DNA of 33,833 nt from contig CADCIX010000023.1 in assembly GCA_902801565.1 (NCBI GenBank), forward strand, positions 1 to 33,833, given 5' to 3'. The notes below the pieces were generated by a model that did not search any database, was not told the DNA's origin, and saw only the letters and a program-made list of their open reading frames with translations. The DNA is from an uncultured Veillonellaceae bacterium (GTDB taxonomy: Bacteria > Bacillota > Negativicutes > Selenomonadales > Selenomonadaceae). Each line of letters begins with the position of its first letter. Position 1 is the stretch's first letter. Positions 1-6,950 of the stretch are shown in pieces. A program made the translations under genes and the position numbers.

Positions 1-36
1 AGATAGCTGTTGGCAATCATTTTTTCTGAATGACAT
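1..36 (-). CDS. Start of a leftward transposase gene (partial, IS1182-like?)
   Basis: An ATG at 34-36 on the minus strand has an AGGAGG-type ribosome-binding site about seven bases upstream and a good promoter behind it (72-100). Only twelve residues (MSFRKNDCQQLS) fit in the window. They resemble the N-terminus of IS1182-family transposases as I remember them, and a hairpin reminiscent of an IS end lies just upstream. Twelve residues are too few to prove the family; the existence of a leftward gene start is better supported than its identity. Confidence 0.45.
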   Translation of the reverse strand, partial: MSFRKNDCQQLS

Positions 37-71
37 GTCCTGTTCCTCCTGCGGTGTTTTTCCTTACTGAT

Positions 72-100
72 ATTATACCGCATTTTTTCTCAGATGTCGT
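72..100 (-). promoter_or_regulatory. Promoter of the leftward transposase-like gene
   Basis: On the minus strand ACGACA (-35, 95-100) and a perfect TATAAT (-10, 72-77) are 17 bases apart. Transcription would begin near 65, about 30 bases before the ATG at 36. The -35 box overlaps the left arm of the inverted repeat at 93-129. Confidence 0.6.
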
Positions 101-129
101 TAGGAATAGGGGCTTTTGACCCCGACATC
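93..129. repeat. Inverted repeat, probable IS terminal hairpin
   Basis: GATGTC (93-98) is complementary to GACATC (124-129). Inside it GGGG (109-112) faces CCCC (120-123) across a seven-base loop. It lies upstream of the leftward transposase-like start and before the first cargo gene, which is where an IS end is expected. The exact boundary and target duplication cannot be read from one end. Confidence 0.45.
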
Positions 130-167
130 ATAATATAAAAGAAATGACGACTGTCGCAGGAATGAGC

Positions 168-632
168 ATGACAACAAAAGAAATCATATCTTCAATGCTC
201 TTTCGCGGTTTTGGGTTTAAGAGCGGCATCACGGGGGTTATTGCACGCGAATCAGAAATCAATCTTGATGTGGCCTCAATGCGAAGTAAACAAGCAAATG
301 TAATAGCTTCGCAAAATGAAACCCTAAAAAGCGTTTTCTCCGCAATATACGATCAATCGGAGCGTTTTTCCTCCCTCCTCACCAAACTTTCACTCATATT
401 TATGAAGAACCTGCAAGCCTCGGAATCTCTTATTGACGAAAAAGGCTTTGACCGTTCCGCATATTCGATTGACGACAGAAAAATACTGATGACGGGAATC
501 AATATAGCTTCAACGATAAAAGGAATTTTAGACGCTCCTATTTTTGACGAAAACGGGGAAATCAGCAAACAAGCGTATCAAGCGTTGCAAATAGGAGAAA
601 GTTATTTAGAGAAAATGAAAACTTTAATGTAA
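168..632 (+). CDS. Unknown AT-rich cargo protein, 154 aa
   Basis: Function not recognised. ATG at 168 is chosen because AGGA (158-161) precedes it by six bases; in-frame ATGs at 144 and 162 lack a well-placed site. An in-frame stop at 117 shows that the reading frame does not continue into the IS. The protein is mostly predicted helix, rich in Ser, Ile, Lys and Glu, with no signal peptide, membrane segment or cysteine cluster. A stretch of about 60 residues (about 25-85) looks amphipathic or coiled. It is the first gene of a co-directional AT-rich set and lies 17 bases before the ferredoxin-domain gene, so the two are probably co-transcribed. The gene starts directly beside the putative IS end, so upstream genes or a native promoter may have been lost. 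Confidence 0.65.
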   Translation: MTTKEIISSMLFRGFGFKSGITGVIARESEINLDVASMRSKQANVIASQNETLKSVFSAIYDQSERFSSLLTKLSLIFMKNLQASESLIDEKGFDRSAYSIDDRKILMTGINIASTIKGILDAPIFDENGEISKQAYQALQIGESYLEKMKTLM

Positions 633-649
633 TTTATCGGGAGGAGCAG

Positions 650-1600
650 ATGAACATGAAAAAATTACTCATTGACGAGAATCTGTGCAATGCCTGCGGT
701 ATGTGCATAATAGGCTGCGAACTTTTAACCGAGACAGACGAGGGAAAAGCAAAAGTGATACCGCCCGGGATAGTTGAAGACTCCAGCCTTGAAAGCGTAT
801 TAGCGGCAGTAAATATTTGCCCGGTGTCTGCCCTTCGCATTGATGATTCCGAGAATGATACCACGCAAAATGTCTTGGAAGAATTAAAAAGCAGAATGTT
901 GAAACCATTGACATTTAAAATGCCGGACAAAAATCTTTATGCTTATAATCCCGATGATTACAGAGATAAGCTACCTATGATGAAGACAGCAAACGAAGGA
1001 AAATATCAACACAAGAGTTATAGCGTTGCGGAAGAAAAAGGACTGAAAGAGTTTCGCGACCAAATTTACTCGCAAAAAACTGCGATGGCTCAACAAATCA
1101 TTATCGCTTATAAGCATGATAAAGTCTATAAATTTATGAAGTATGAAGAGGTAGACGGCAATTACAAATATGATTTTCATCAAAAATTGATTGAACAACT
1201 TAAAGGATATGTGAAGGAAATAGAGATTTTAACAGCTCGCTCTTTGACTTTGCCCAATGATTTCTTTGGTTTCAAAATAAAAAATTCAGATACCTTCAAA
1301 CTGGTTGATAAATACGGAATGGATCAAGGAATGGCAAGCGCAGTTGCCGCCGAGATAGACGGATATTCAAGTTATTCCTGTTACATAGACAGCGATGAAA
1401 AGGATTTGGCAACCAGATCCATAGCTTGCTTTAAAACAACTGAAGCGGTCAAAGAGTTACAAAATGATTTATTGCGCGAAGCCAAATACGTGCTGGAAGA
1501 ACAAATCGGGCCTAACATCGAAGCCGAACTTAAAACCTTCTATGAAAAAACCGATGAAGAGTGGAAGGAAAAAATTCAGTATTTGCTGAACTTGATGTAA
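650..1600 (+). CDS. Ferredoxin-domain protein with unknown C-terminal region, 316 aa
   Basis: Residues 1-70 form a single-cluster ferredoxin-like domain: C13, C16 and C19 in CxxCxxC spacing, plus C57 followed by proline (NICPVSAL), the usual ligand set for one [4Fe-4S] or [3Fe-4S] cluster. An extra C23 lies nearby. The remaining 245 residues match no family I know; they are charged and mostly helical, with no membrane segment. The domain implies electron transfer or redox sensing, but the partner is unknown. GGGAGG about four bases before the ATG at 650 supports this start; ATG 656 is possible. It sits between the 154-aa gene and two tandem small genes, all with short gaps, so an operon is likely. 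A ferredoxin fused to a long unknown domain in mobile cargo is unusual. Confidence 0.75.
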   Translation: MNMKKLLIDENLCNACGMCIIGCELLTETDEGKAKVIPPGIVEDSSLESVLAAVNICPVSALRIDDSENDTTQNVLEELKSRMLKPLTFKMPDKNLYAYNPDDYRDKLPMMKTANEGKYQHKSYSVAEEKGLKEFRDQIYSQKTAMAQQIIIAYKHDKVYKFMKYEEVDGNYKYDFHQKLIEQLKGYVKEIEILTARSLTLPNDFFGFKIKNSDTFKLVDKYGMDQGMASAVAAEIDGYSSYSCYIDSDEKDLATRSIACFKTTEAVKELQNDLLREAKYVLEEQIGPNIEAELKTFYEKTDEEWKEKIQYLLNLM

Positions 1601-1623
1601 CTTTTTAAAAGGGAGAGATTATT

Positions 1624-1875
1624 ATGGGAATGACTTTTACTCAAAAATTTGACAAGTTAGGGACACTAAAATTTGAGCGTTCCGGGATGTTCGGTCGCGG
1701 CGATAAGGTCAAAGTGTACCAAAACGGTAAAGAAGTCGATGAATTTTATTTGAGCGACTGGGTGCTTGATACGTTAAAAGATAAAAACATCCCCGAAAGC
1801 ATGAAATTTTCAAACTTTAAATCTGATTGCTATAATTGGATTAGCGAATATGGAGTTACATTGGCTGAGGACTGA
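1624..1875 (+). CDS. Small unknown protein, first of a tandem paralogous pair, 83 aa
   Basis: Function not recognised. GGGAGAG precedes the ATG at 1624 with good spacing. The protein shares with its downstream neighbour the pattern FER-x-GMFG-x-GDKV-x-VY-x-NGK-xx-DEFYLS and a C-terminal SEYGV motif. The alternating hydrophobic/charged pattern of the N-terminal half suggests a small beta-rich fold; the C-terminal half looks helical. No signal peptide, membrane segment or metal cluster is present. The gap to the ferredoxin-domain gene is 23 bases, which suggests co-transcription. Confidence 0.7.
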   Translation: MGMTFTQKFDKLGTLKFERSGMFGRGDKVKVYQNGKEVDEFYLSDWVLDTLKDKNIPESMKFSNFKSDCYNWISEYGVTLAED

Positions 1876-1894
1876 TTTAGGAGGAGGAAATGTT

Positions 1895-2134
1895 ATGGCT
1901 ATGAAGTATAAGATTGGTCCGTTTACATTCGAGCGTGGTGGAATGTTTGGCGGAGGTGACAAGGTGAATGTTTATAAAAACGGGAAAAAGTTAGATGAAT
2001 TTTATCTTAGCGAAGATACATTGGAAGGTATGAAGATACTTAAAGGAAATAGCAGCGGCATACAAAATGCTTTTTCCATAGATTGCCAAAAATGGTTTAG
2101 TGAATATGGCGTTTCGTTGCTTGGTGATGATTGA
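1895..2134 (+). CDS. Small unknown protein, second of the tandem pair, 79 aa
   Basis: The start at ATG 1895 is set by a strong AGGAGGAGG (1880-1888) six bases upstream; a longer reading from 1850 overlaps the previous gene and has no site. It repeats the signature of its neighbour (FERGGMFGGGDKV, VYKNGK, DEFYLS, SEYGVSL), so the two arose by tandem duplication. The middle section (about 40-60) has diverged most. Function unknown; the pair may form a heteromer or serve as paired partners of the ferredoxin-domain protein, which is inference from position only. Confidence 0.7.
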   Translation: MAMKYKIGPFTFERGGMFGGGDKVNVYKNGKKLDEFYLSEDTLEGMKILKGNSSGIQNAFSIDCQKWFSEYGVSLLGDD

Positions 2135-2170
2135 TAATACATAAGAAACGATACGGAGGCTTGATACAAT

Positions 2171-2503
2171 ATGAACAACACAGGAATCTATATTGAAGAT
2201 AGTTTTAGAACAAATGGATATAGTGGCAATGATGAAACTTTTGGATTTTCCTTAAATGTTGGTGAAAGGGACGACGCACAAAGGAATTATCGTCGCAAAA
2301 CCGTTTTGCGTGAAGGTAATTCTAAAGTATTAGTGATTTCTGGACCAGAATATGATTCCCTAAAAAACGCAATGAGTAAAGATATATTTCTTACGAACGA
2401 AGTCAGAGACAGTTTGTTATTTAAAGTAAAGCAATACGCATCAAAATTAAGTGCTTATGGTTGCGATGTGAACAAATGTAGTATTTGGCTTTCTCATATG
2501 TGA
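2171..2503 (+). CDS. Unknown AT-rich cargo protein, 110 aa
   Basis: Function not recognised. GGAGG lies about eleven bases before ATG 2171, a long but workable spacing. The protein is soluble, with a polar N-terminus containing several Asn/Gly/Asp residues, a central beta-like stretch (KVLVISGPEYDSL) and a helical C-terminal half with two cysteines. It closes the AT-rich run; a structured terminator region follows (2581-2670). Weak resemblance to the preceding small paralogues in overall size and a final helical segment is not enough to call homology. Confidence 0.55.
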   Translation: MNNTGIYIEDSFRTNGYSGNDETFGFSLNVGERDDAQRNYRRKTVLREGNSKVLVISGPEYDSLKNAMSKDIFLTNEVRDSLLFKVKQYASKLSAYGCDVNKCSIWLSHM

Positions 2504-2580
2504 TCAGATAAAAACTTGATAATAAAATGCAAAACTCCCCTATTTCAACCATATACTATACCAATGACACCTAGCAGGTT

Positions 2581-2612
2581 TTCGCAGATGCACTGCGAAC
2601 CCATGCATAGGG
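2581..2612. repeat. Two adjacent dyads upstream of the terminator
   Basis: TTCGCAG and CTGCGAA (2581-2599) form a perfect seven-base stem with a five-base loop. Directly next to it CCC-ATGCAT-A-GGG (2600-2612) is a second near-perfect palindrome. They could be an operator, the foot of a 3' UTR structure, or part of a transfer or replication site. Nothing in the sequence decides among these. Confidence 0.4.
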
Positions 2613-2627
2613 AACATAAAAAGGATC

Positions 2628-2670
2628 GCAAAAACTTGCCCCGAACCGCTTTGGTTCGGGGTCTTTTTGC
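2628..2670. terminator. Bidirectional intrinsic terminator
   Basis: CCCCGAACC (2639-2647) pairs with GGTTCGGGG (2653-2661) over a five-base loop. GCAAAAA before and TTTTTGC after extend the stem and give U-tracts in both directions. It separates the AT-rich cargo genes from the GC-rich module; it also lies 37 bases before the DUF932 gene, so it could act as an attenuator for it. Confidence 0.85.
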
Positions 2671-2706
2671 GTCCTGCAAACGAAATATCGAAAGGAGCAG
2701 ATCAAC

Positions 2707-3834
2707 ATGAAACAGGGAAAGACATTGGAAGCACTGGGAACGGAGCTTCAGCGGCAAAGAGCGGCACGGCAGGACTTTGTGGCGGACACTCGCCATCTCA
2801 CCTTTTGTACGGAGGATGGAAAGTCGCATCTTACCTTCACCACAGGAAACAAGTTGCTGGAATTCGGGGTGAATCCCCTCGCCCATCAGCAGATTTCTGC
2901 ACGGCTGGGCATTCCATTGAAATATTACCAGAGGATGCAGACGGAGGCCCCTGCCCTCTTGGACGAGAACGTGAACAACTGGTTGCAGCAGTCCCCGGAG
3001 CGGAGGATGCTCCGTGTCATGGACGGAAATGTGCGGGCATTCCTTTCTGACCGCTACCGCAGGCTCGACAATCTGGAGCTTTGCGCCGCAGTCCTTCCCA
3101 TCATTCGGGACATGAAGGGAAGCGTCATCGAAAGCTGTGAAGTGACCGAGGCGCATCTTTACCTCAAGGTTATCAACCGCAAGATGAAGGCGGAAGTTGC
3201 GGTCAATGATGTGGTGCAGGCAGGATTCGTCATTTCCAACAGTGAGGTCGGCCTTGGGCATCTGACCGTAGAGCCGCTGATCTATCGGCTCGTTTGTAAG
3301 AATGGCATGATTTGTAAAGACTTCTCCCAGAAGCGGCGCCATGTCGGCAGGCAGATTGAAAGCGGCGATACCGCTTATGAGCTTTACAGTGATGAAACCT
3401 TGGCGCAGGATGACAAGGCATTTTTCATGAAGGTGCAGGACACGGTGCGCTGCGCCGCTGATGAGGCAAAGTTCATGCTGACCGTGCATAAGATGCAGGA
3501 GGCAATGCAGATTCCCTTGGAGCATCAGCCCATGCAGGAAGTGGAGCTTTTGGCGGACAGGTTCTCCCTCACGGAAAACGAGTGTGGAGACATCTTCCGT
3601 CAGCTCTTCCTCAGCGGTGACAATACTCGCTATGGCCTGCTGAATGCTGTCACTGCCGCATCCCAGAACGCTGTGGACTATGAGAGGGCAACGGAACTGG
3701 AACGCATCGGAGGCGAGATTCTTTCGCTCCCCGTACCGAGGGTATTGCTGCCAGAGGCGGGCAATACGAGGACGATGCAGAATGTCACCCCCATGCGTCA
3801 GCTCCCCGGCAAGCAGGAAGTACGTTACGCCTGA
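2707..3834 (+). CDS. DUF932 plasmid/phage-type protein, 375 aa
   Basis: Belongs to the DUF932 (phage/plasmid-like, TIGR03299-type) family common in conjugative elements and phages. Recognisable features are the N-terminal beta-rich region (HLTFCTED to LLEFGVNP), the segment with RVMDGNVRAFLSDRYRRLDN (about 99-118), and VKVINRK/VNDVVQAGFVISNSEVG followed by CKNGMICKDF (about 160-220). The molecular function of the family is not established; co-occurrence with recombination and transfer genes suggests a DNA-processing role. GAAAGGAG precedes ATG 2707. The terminator just upstream means the gene has its own promoter or depends on readthrough. It opens the GC-rich module that runs to 8984. Confidence 0.85.
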   Translation: MKQGKTLEALGTELQRQRAARQDFVADTRHLTFCTEDGKSHLTFTTGNKLLEFGVNPLAHQQISARLGIPLKYYQRMQTEAPALLDENVNNWLQQSPERRMLRVMDGNVRAFLSDRYRRLDNLELCAAVLPIIRDMKGSVIESCEVTEAHLYLKVINRKMKAEVAVNDVVQAGFVISNSEVGLGHLTVEPLIYRLVCKNGMICKDFSQKRRHVGRQIESGDTAYELYSDETLAQDDKAFFMKVQDTVRCAADEAKFMLTVHKMQEAMQIPLEHQPMQEVELLADRFSLTENECGDIFRQLFLSGDNTRYGLLNAVTAASQNAVDYERATELERIGGEILSLPVPRVLLPEAGNTRTMQNVTPMRQLPGKQEVRYA

Positions 3835-3863
3835 GCAAAAATGAAAAAATATGTCGGACAGGA

Positions 3864-3897
3864 CGGGCAGAGCCGCAAGCTTTGCCCGCCCTTTTTC
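3864..3897 (+). terminator. Intrinsic terminator after the DUF932 gene
   Basis: GGGCAGAGC (3865-3873) pairs with GCTTTGCCC (3879-3887), with one G-T pair, plus an outer C-G pair and a CCTTTTT tail. It lies 20 bases before the next start, so genes downstream are partly uncoupled from DUF932 transcription. Confidence 0.8.
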
Positions 3898-3916
3898 CAT
3901 GTTGGGAGGAATCGCA

Positions 3917-5407
3917 ATGGAAATGCAGGAGAAAATCAATCTGGCCAAGAGGAACATCCGTCAGGCCATCGAGGACTACGGCGCTCATAGCTGGCAGACA
4001 GCGGTGCTCAAGGACATTGACGCACGTTTCGTGGACAGGCTGGCAGAGGATAACACCTATGCAAAAGATGAATTGAGGTCGCTGTTTCGGAAGTCCCCTG
4101 TCTGGGACGAGGCACTGGACGCACTGGTCATCAACGGAACCCGGACACACAACCCGAACTATGACGTTGTTTACCAGTTGGGTGATGCCCTGCTGAAGCC
4201 TGCCCGTGAAAAAGCAGATTTTGAGGAACGCGAGAAACTCGGCAGGGTGATGCAGTTCTTTATCGGTTCGCAAGAGGACAAGGCATCCGGCATTGCTGCC
4301 ATTCAGGAGCTTGCCCCCTATGCCTACGCCCCGAACAAGAAGCCCAGCAGGGTCTTCAAGGCATTGTGCCAAGCACTGGGAATCGCCGATGAATCTGCGA
4401 GAAGCGAGTTTCAGAGGCTCTATGCCCAGTTTGCGGATGAGCTTTCCGCCAAAAAAATCGACTTCAAGCTTTATGTGTCCCTGAATCCCGCCCATTTCCT
4501 CACTATGAGCAATCCCAAGGAAGACAGGCGCGGCGACACCATGACAAGCTGCCACTCGTTCAATTCCACGGAATACCAGTACAACTGCGGCTGCTCAGGC
4601 TATGCCAGGGACAGCTATACGTTCATCGTCTTCACGGTGGCTGACCCCAATGTACCCGAAACTTTGAACAACCGCAAGACTACGCGCCAGATTTTCGCCT
4701 ACAAGCCGTACAACGGGCTTTTGTTGCAGAGCCGCCTCTACAACACCTCCGGCGGCACCCGCGGAGCGCAGGAGGAATCCGTGCTCTACCGTGATTTGGT
4801 GCAAAGGGAGATTTCGTCCTTGGAAGACGCTCCGAACCTCTGGAAGACCTTCGGCTACTGGGGCAATGAGAGATTTACCATTCATGCAGGAACCGGCTTC
4901 GGCGGCTACTATGACTGGGAGTACAAGGAATTTGATGCCAAACTCAGCATCCGCGAGGACTGCAAGGATAGCTGCCAGACCTTCTGCATAGGCACTTACG
5001 GGCTTTGCGTCTGCTGCGGCAAGGAAATCTCCTATAAGCTTTACTGTCAAGAATGCTGCCCCGATGAGGATCAGGAATGCGACGACTGCGAGGAAAATTG
5101 CAGTGAACTGTTTCGTGTTTACGGAGAGGATGGCGATGAGCGGTATGTATGCAGTTCTTGTCGTGACGATAATTACAGCCGCTGTGCGGAATGCGGATAT
5201 TACCACTACTATGGACATGTCAGGGAGGCGGGCAACGGCAAGGCCGTATGCAATCGGTGCCTGGAAGAGCATTATGCCCTTTGCAGCTGCTGCGGCCAAT
5301 ACTTTCCCAAATCCGGGATGCGAGAGGAAGGGAACGCCGATGGCAGCAGGCGCTATCTGTGTGTGTCTTGCCAGCAAGCGGAATCATCCGTGGAGGCGGT
5401 GGCATGA
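3917..5407 (+). CDS. Cysteine-rich, zinc-ribbon-like element protein, 496 aa
   Basis: Start ATG 3917 is chosen because GGGAGGA (3904-3910) lies six bases upstream; a longer reading from 3851 would run through the terminator hairpin. The N-terminal 200 residues are helical and charged. A central region contains TMTSCHSF and NCGCSGYARDSYTFIVFTV, possibly a small catalytic or nucleic-acid-binding core. From about residue 355 onward there are repeated CxxC pairs (CVCCG, CQECC, CDDCEENC, CSSC, CAECGYYHYYG, CNRC, CSCCGQYF, CVSC), enough for several structural zinc sites resembling tandem zinc ribbons. Such modules usually bind nucleic acid or proteins. I do not recognise the family; proteins like this are carried on plasmids and phages. 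The next gene overlaps its stop codon. Confidence 0.75.
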   Translation: MEMQEKINLAKRNIRQAIEDYGAHSWQTAVLKDIDARFVDRLAEDNTYAKDELRSLFRKSPVWDEALDALVINGTRTHNPNYDVVYQLGDALLKPAREKADFEEREKLGRVMQFFIGSQEDKASGIAAIQELAPYAYAPNKKPSRVFKALCQALGIADESARSEFQRLYAQFADELSAKKIDFKLYVSLNPAHFLTMSNPKEDRRGDTMTSCHSFNSTEYQYNCGCSGYARDSYTFIVFTVADPNVPETLNNRKTTRQIFAYKPYNGLLLQSRLYNTSGGTRGAQEESVLYRDLVQREISSLEDAPNLWKTFGYWGNERFTIHAGTGFGGYYDWEYKEFDAKLSIREDCKDSCQTFCIGTYGLCVCCGKEISYKLYCQECCPDEDQECDDCEENCSELFRVYGEDGDERYVCSSCRDDNYSRCAECGYYHYYGHVREAGNGKAVCNRCLEEHYALCSCCGQYFPKSGMREEGNADGSRRYLCVSCQQAESSVEAVA

Positions 5408-6306
5408 TGCAGTTAGAAGATTTCCTGCGGCCCACGCAGAAACGGCTGTTTTCTATGCTCCGACAAAGGTACGAGGATAAGTCCGTCTGCCATAAGGGAG
5501 CCTATCTCTTGGTGCAGGGCGACGTTCCTGTGATGCTCATTGCCCATCTCGATACCGTCCACAAGCAGCCTGTCAGGGAAATCTGCAAAGGTTCCTGCGG
5601 CAATATCCTGATGTCTCCCCAAGGCATCGGCGGAGATGACCGCTGCGGTGTCTATGCACTGGCCAAGATACACGGACAATCGAGCCGAAAGCCGTGGCTG
5701 CTGTTCACCTGCGATGAGGAGGTTGGTGGCATAGGGGCACGCATCTTCTGCGAGGACCATGCCAAAGGCAAGCTGCCGGAAAGCCTCGGCAGCCTGAAGT
5801 TCCTGATAGAGCTTGACCGCAAGGGCAGAAATGATGCCGTCTACTATGACTGCGGCAATGATGATTTCGAGGAATACATCACATCCAAAGGCTTCCGGAC
5901 GGCCCAAGGCTCTTTCAGCGACATATCGCTTATTGCGCCGAAACTTGGCGTGGCGGCGGTCAATCTTTCCTCCGGCTATTACGATGCCCATACCCTCCAC
6001 GAGCATATCAATGTGGGACAATTGGAGGCTGTTATCGGAAAGGTAGTAGACATGGTTGCCGAGGCAGCGGAAGATACCGTGCCAAGGTTCGAGTACAGAG
6101 AAAGACCGATGGATTGGGACGATTGGCATGGATGCATCCTGCCAAGGCTTCCTCGGCGGTATATGGACATCTATGAGGAACTTTTGTGCCTGTATCACCC
6201 CAAGGAACTGGAAGCATACCGAAGAACCTACGGCAATCGGGCACTGCTCCCTTTATACGAAGAAAATTTTGGAGCCTTGCCGGGAGCAAGGCACAGCGAG
6301 AAATGA
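5404..6306 (+). CDS. M20/M28/M42-like zinc metallopeptidase, 300 aa
   Basis: A co-catalytic zinc aminopeptidase-type fold is indicated by the ordered metal-ligand motifs: H48-L-D50-T (AHLDTVH), GGD78-D79 (the bridging aspartate), D104-E105-E106-VGG (general base plus ligand), ELD138 and DAH196-T-L-H199-E200. All five positions are present, so an active peptidase is plausible. At 300 residues it lacks room for the usual large dimerisation or lid domain. The ATG at 5404 overlaps the previous stop (ATGA) and follows GGAGG at 5393-5397, so translational coupling is likely; ATG 5407 is an alternative. Its substrate is unknown. A peptidase in the middle of a DNA-processing module is odd; it may mature or degrade an element or host protein. 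Confidence 0.8.
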   Translation: MMQLEDFLRPTQKRLFSMLRQRYEDKSVCHKGAYLLVQGDVPVMLIAHLDTVHKQPVREICKGSCGNILMSPQGIGGDDRCGVYALAKIHGQSSRKPWLLFTCDEEVGGIGARIFCEDHAKGKLPESLGSLKFLIELDRKGRNDAVYYDCGNDDFEEYITSKGFRTAQGSFSDISLIAPKLGVAAVNLSSGYYDAHTLHEHINVGQLEAVIGKVVDMVAEAAEDTVPRFEYRERPMDWDDWHGCILPRLPRRYMDIYEELLCLYHPKELEAYRRTYGNRALLPLYEENFGALPGARHSEK

Positions 6307-6316
6307 GGCGAGAAAC

Positions 6317-6934
6317 ATGTGCAATGAAATCTTTGAGCCGTCCGGCCTGTCCGACCAAGACCTGCTGGACGCTTTTCTGCCGGAAAATGCCAGCAAGCAG
6401 CTTCTGCGCGAGTACCCCACCGCCTACGACATAGTGCTCCACGCCCCTCAGTCGGAACTGGAGCAGACCCGAGGTGTGGGCAGAACGAGAGCAAAACGGC
6501 TGCTCTGCCTGCGCGAGATTGTACGCCGTATGGAGCTTCGCTCGAAGCAGTCGGTGACGGTCATCCACGGGCCGGAGGACGTGGCAAGCTACTTCGCTTT
6601 TCTGAAAGAGGCGGAGCAGGAAGAATTCTGGCTGCTGATGCTCAACACGAAGAACCACATCATCGGCAGCAAGATGATTTCCAAGGGCAGCATCAGCGCA
6701 TCGGTCGTCCACCCAAGGGAGCTGTTCCATGAGGCAGTGAAGCATCTGGCGGCATCCATCATCGTCGTGCATAATCATCCGTCGGGAGAAGCGGAGCCAA
6801 GCAGGGAGGACATCGCGGTGACGGAGCGGCTGGTGAAAGCCTCCAGGATTATGGATATCCCCCTGCTCGACCATGTGATTGTGGCCCGCTACGGGTTCAA
6901 TAGCATGAAGGAACAGGGCACCGTCACATTTTGA
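6317..6934 (+). CDS. radC: RadC-like JAMM-domain protein, 205 aa
   Basis: Start ATG 6317 follows a GAGGCGAGAA ribosome-binding site. The N-terminal third has the helix-hairpin-helix type segment RGVGRTRAKRLL (about 54-65) found in RadC (UPF0758). The C-terminal part is a JAMM/MPN metalloprotease-fold domain with H152-N-H154-PSG and S162-xx-D165, the zinc-binding signature, and an acidic EAEQEEFW stretch supplying the conserved glutamate. RadC copies are frequent in plasmids, ICEs and phages; a role in DNA repair has been disputed and the biochemical activity is unsettled. The gene lies 10 bases after the peptidase gene. It is an element copy, not necessarily the chromosomal radC. Confidence 0.88.
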   Translation: MCNEIFEPSGLSDQDLLDAFLPENASKQLLREYPTAYDIVLHAPQSELEQTRGVGRTRAKRLLCLREIVRRMELRSKQSVTVIHGPEDVASYFAFLKEAEQEEFWLLMLNTKNHIIGSKMISKGSISASVVHPRELFHEAVKHLAASIIVVHNHPSGEAEPSREDIAVTERLVKASRIMDIPLLDHVIVARYGFNSMKEQGTVTF

Positions 6935-6950
6935 GATAGGAGGTCATGAA

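Noticed and set aside
131..143. Idea that the 154-aa gene is the 3' remnant of a longer gene cut by the IS
   Set aside because: An in-frame stop at 117 lies just upstream and a usable ribosome-binding site precedes 168; truncation is possible but not shown.
2516..2710. Rightward 64-residue open frame
   Set aside because: It crosses two dyads and the bidirectional terminator and lacks a ribosome-binding site.
3851..3916. Upstream start for the cysteine-rich protein
   Set aside because: It would translate the intrinsic terminator hairpin and has no ribosome-binding site; ATG 3917 has an ideal one.
2545..3957. Leftward 470-residue open frame over the DUF932 gene
   Set aside because: Mirror of a GC-rich coding region; no ribosome-binding site, odd composition rich in His, Leu and Cys, no family features.
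6317..6934. JAMM domain as a deubiquitinase-type part of a bacterial ubiquitin-like defence system
   Set aside because: The helix-hairpin-helix N-terminus and HxHPSG motif are those of RadC, and no E1, E2 or ubiquitin-like gene is adjacent.
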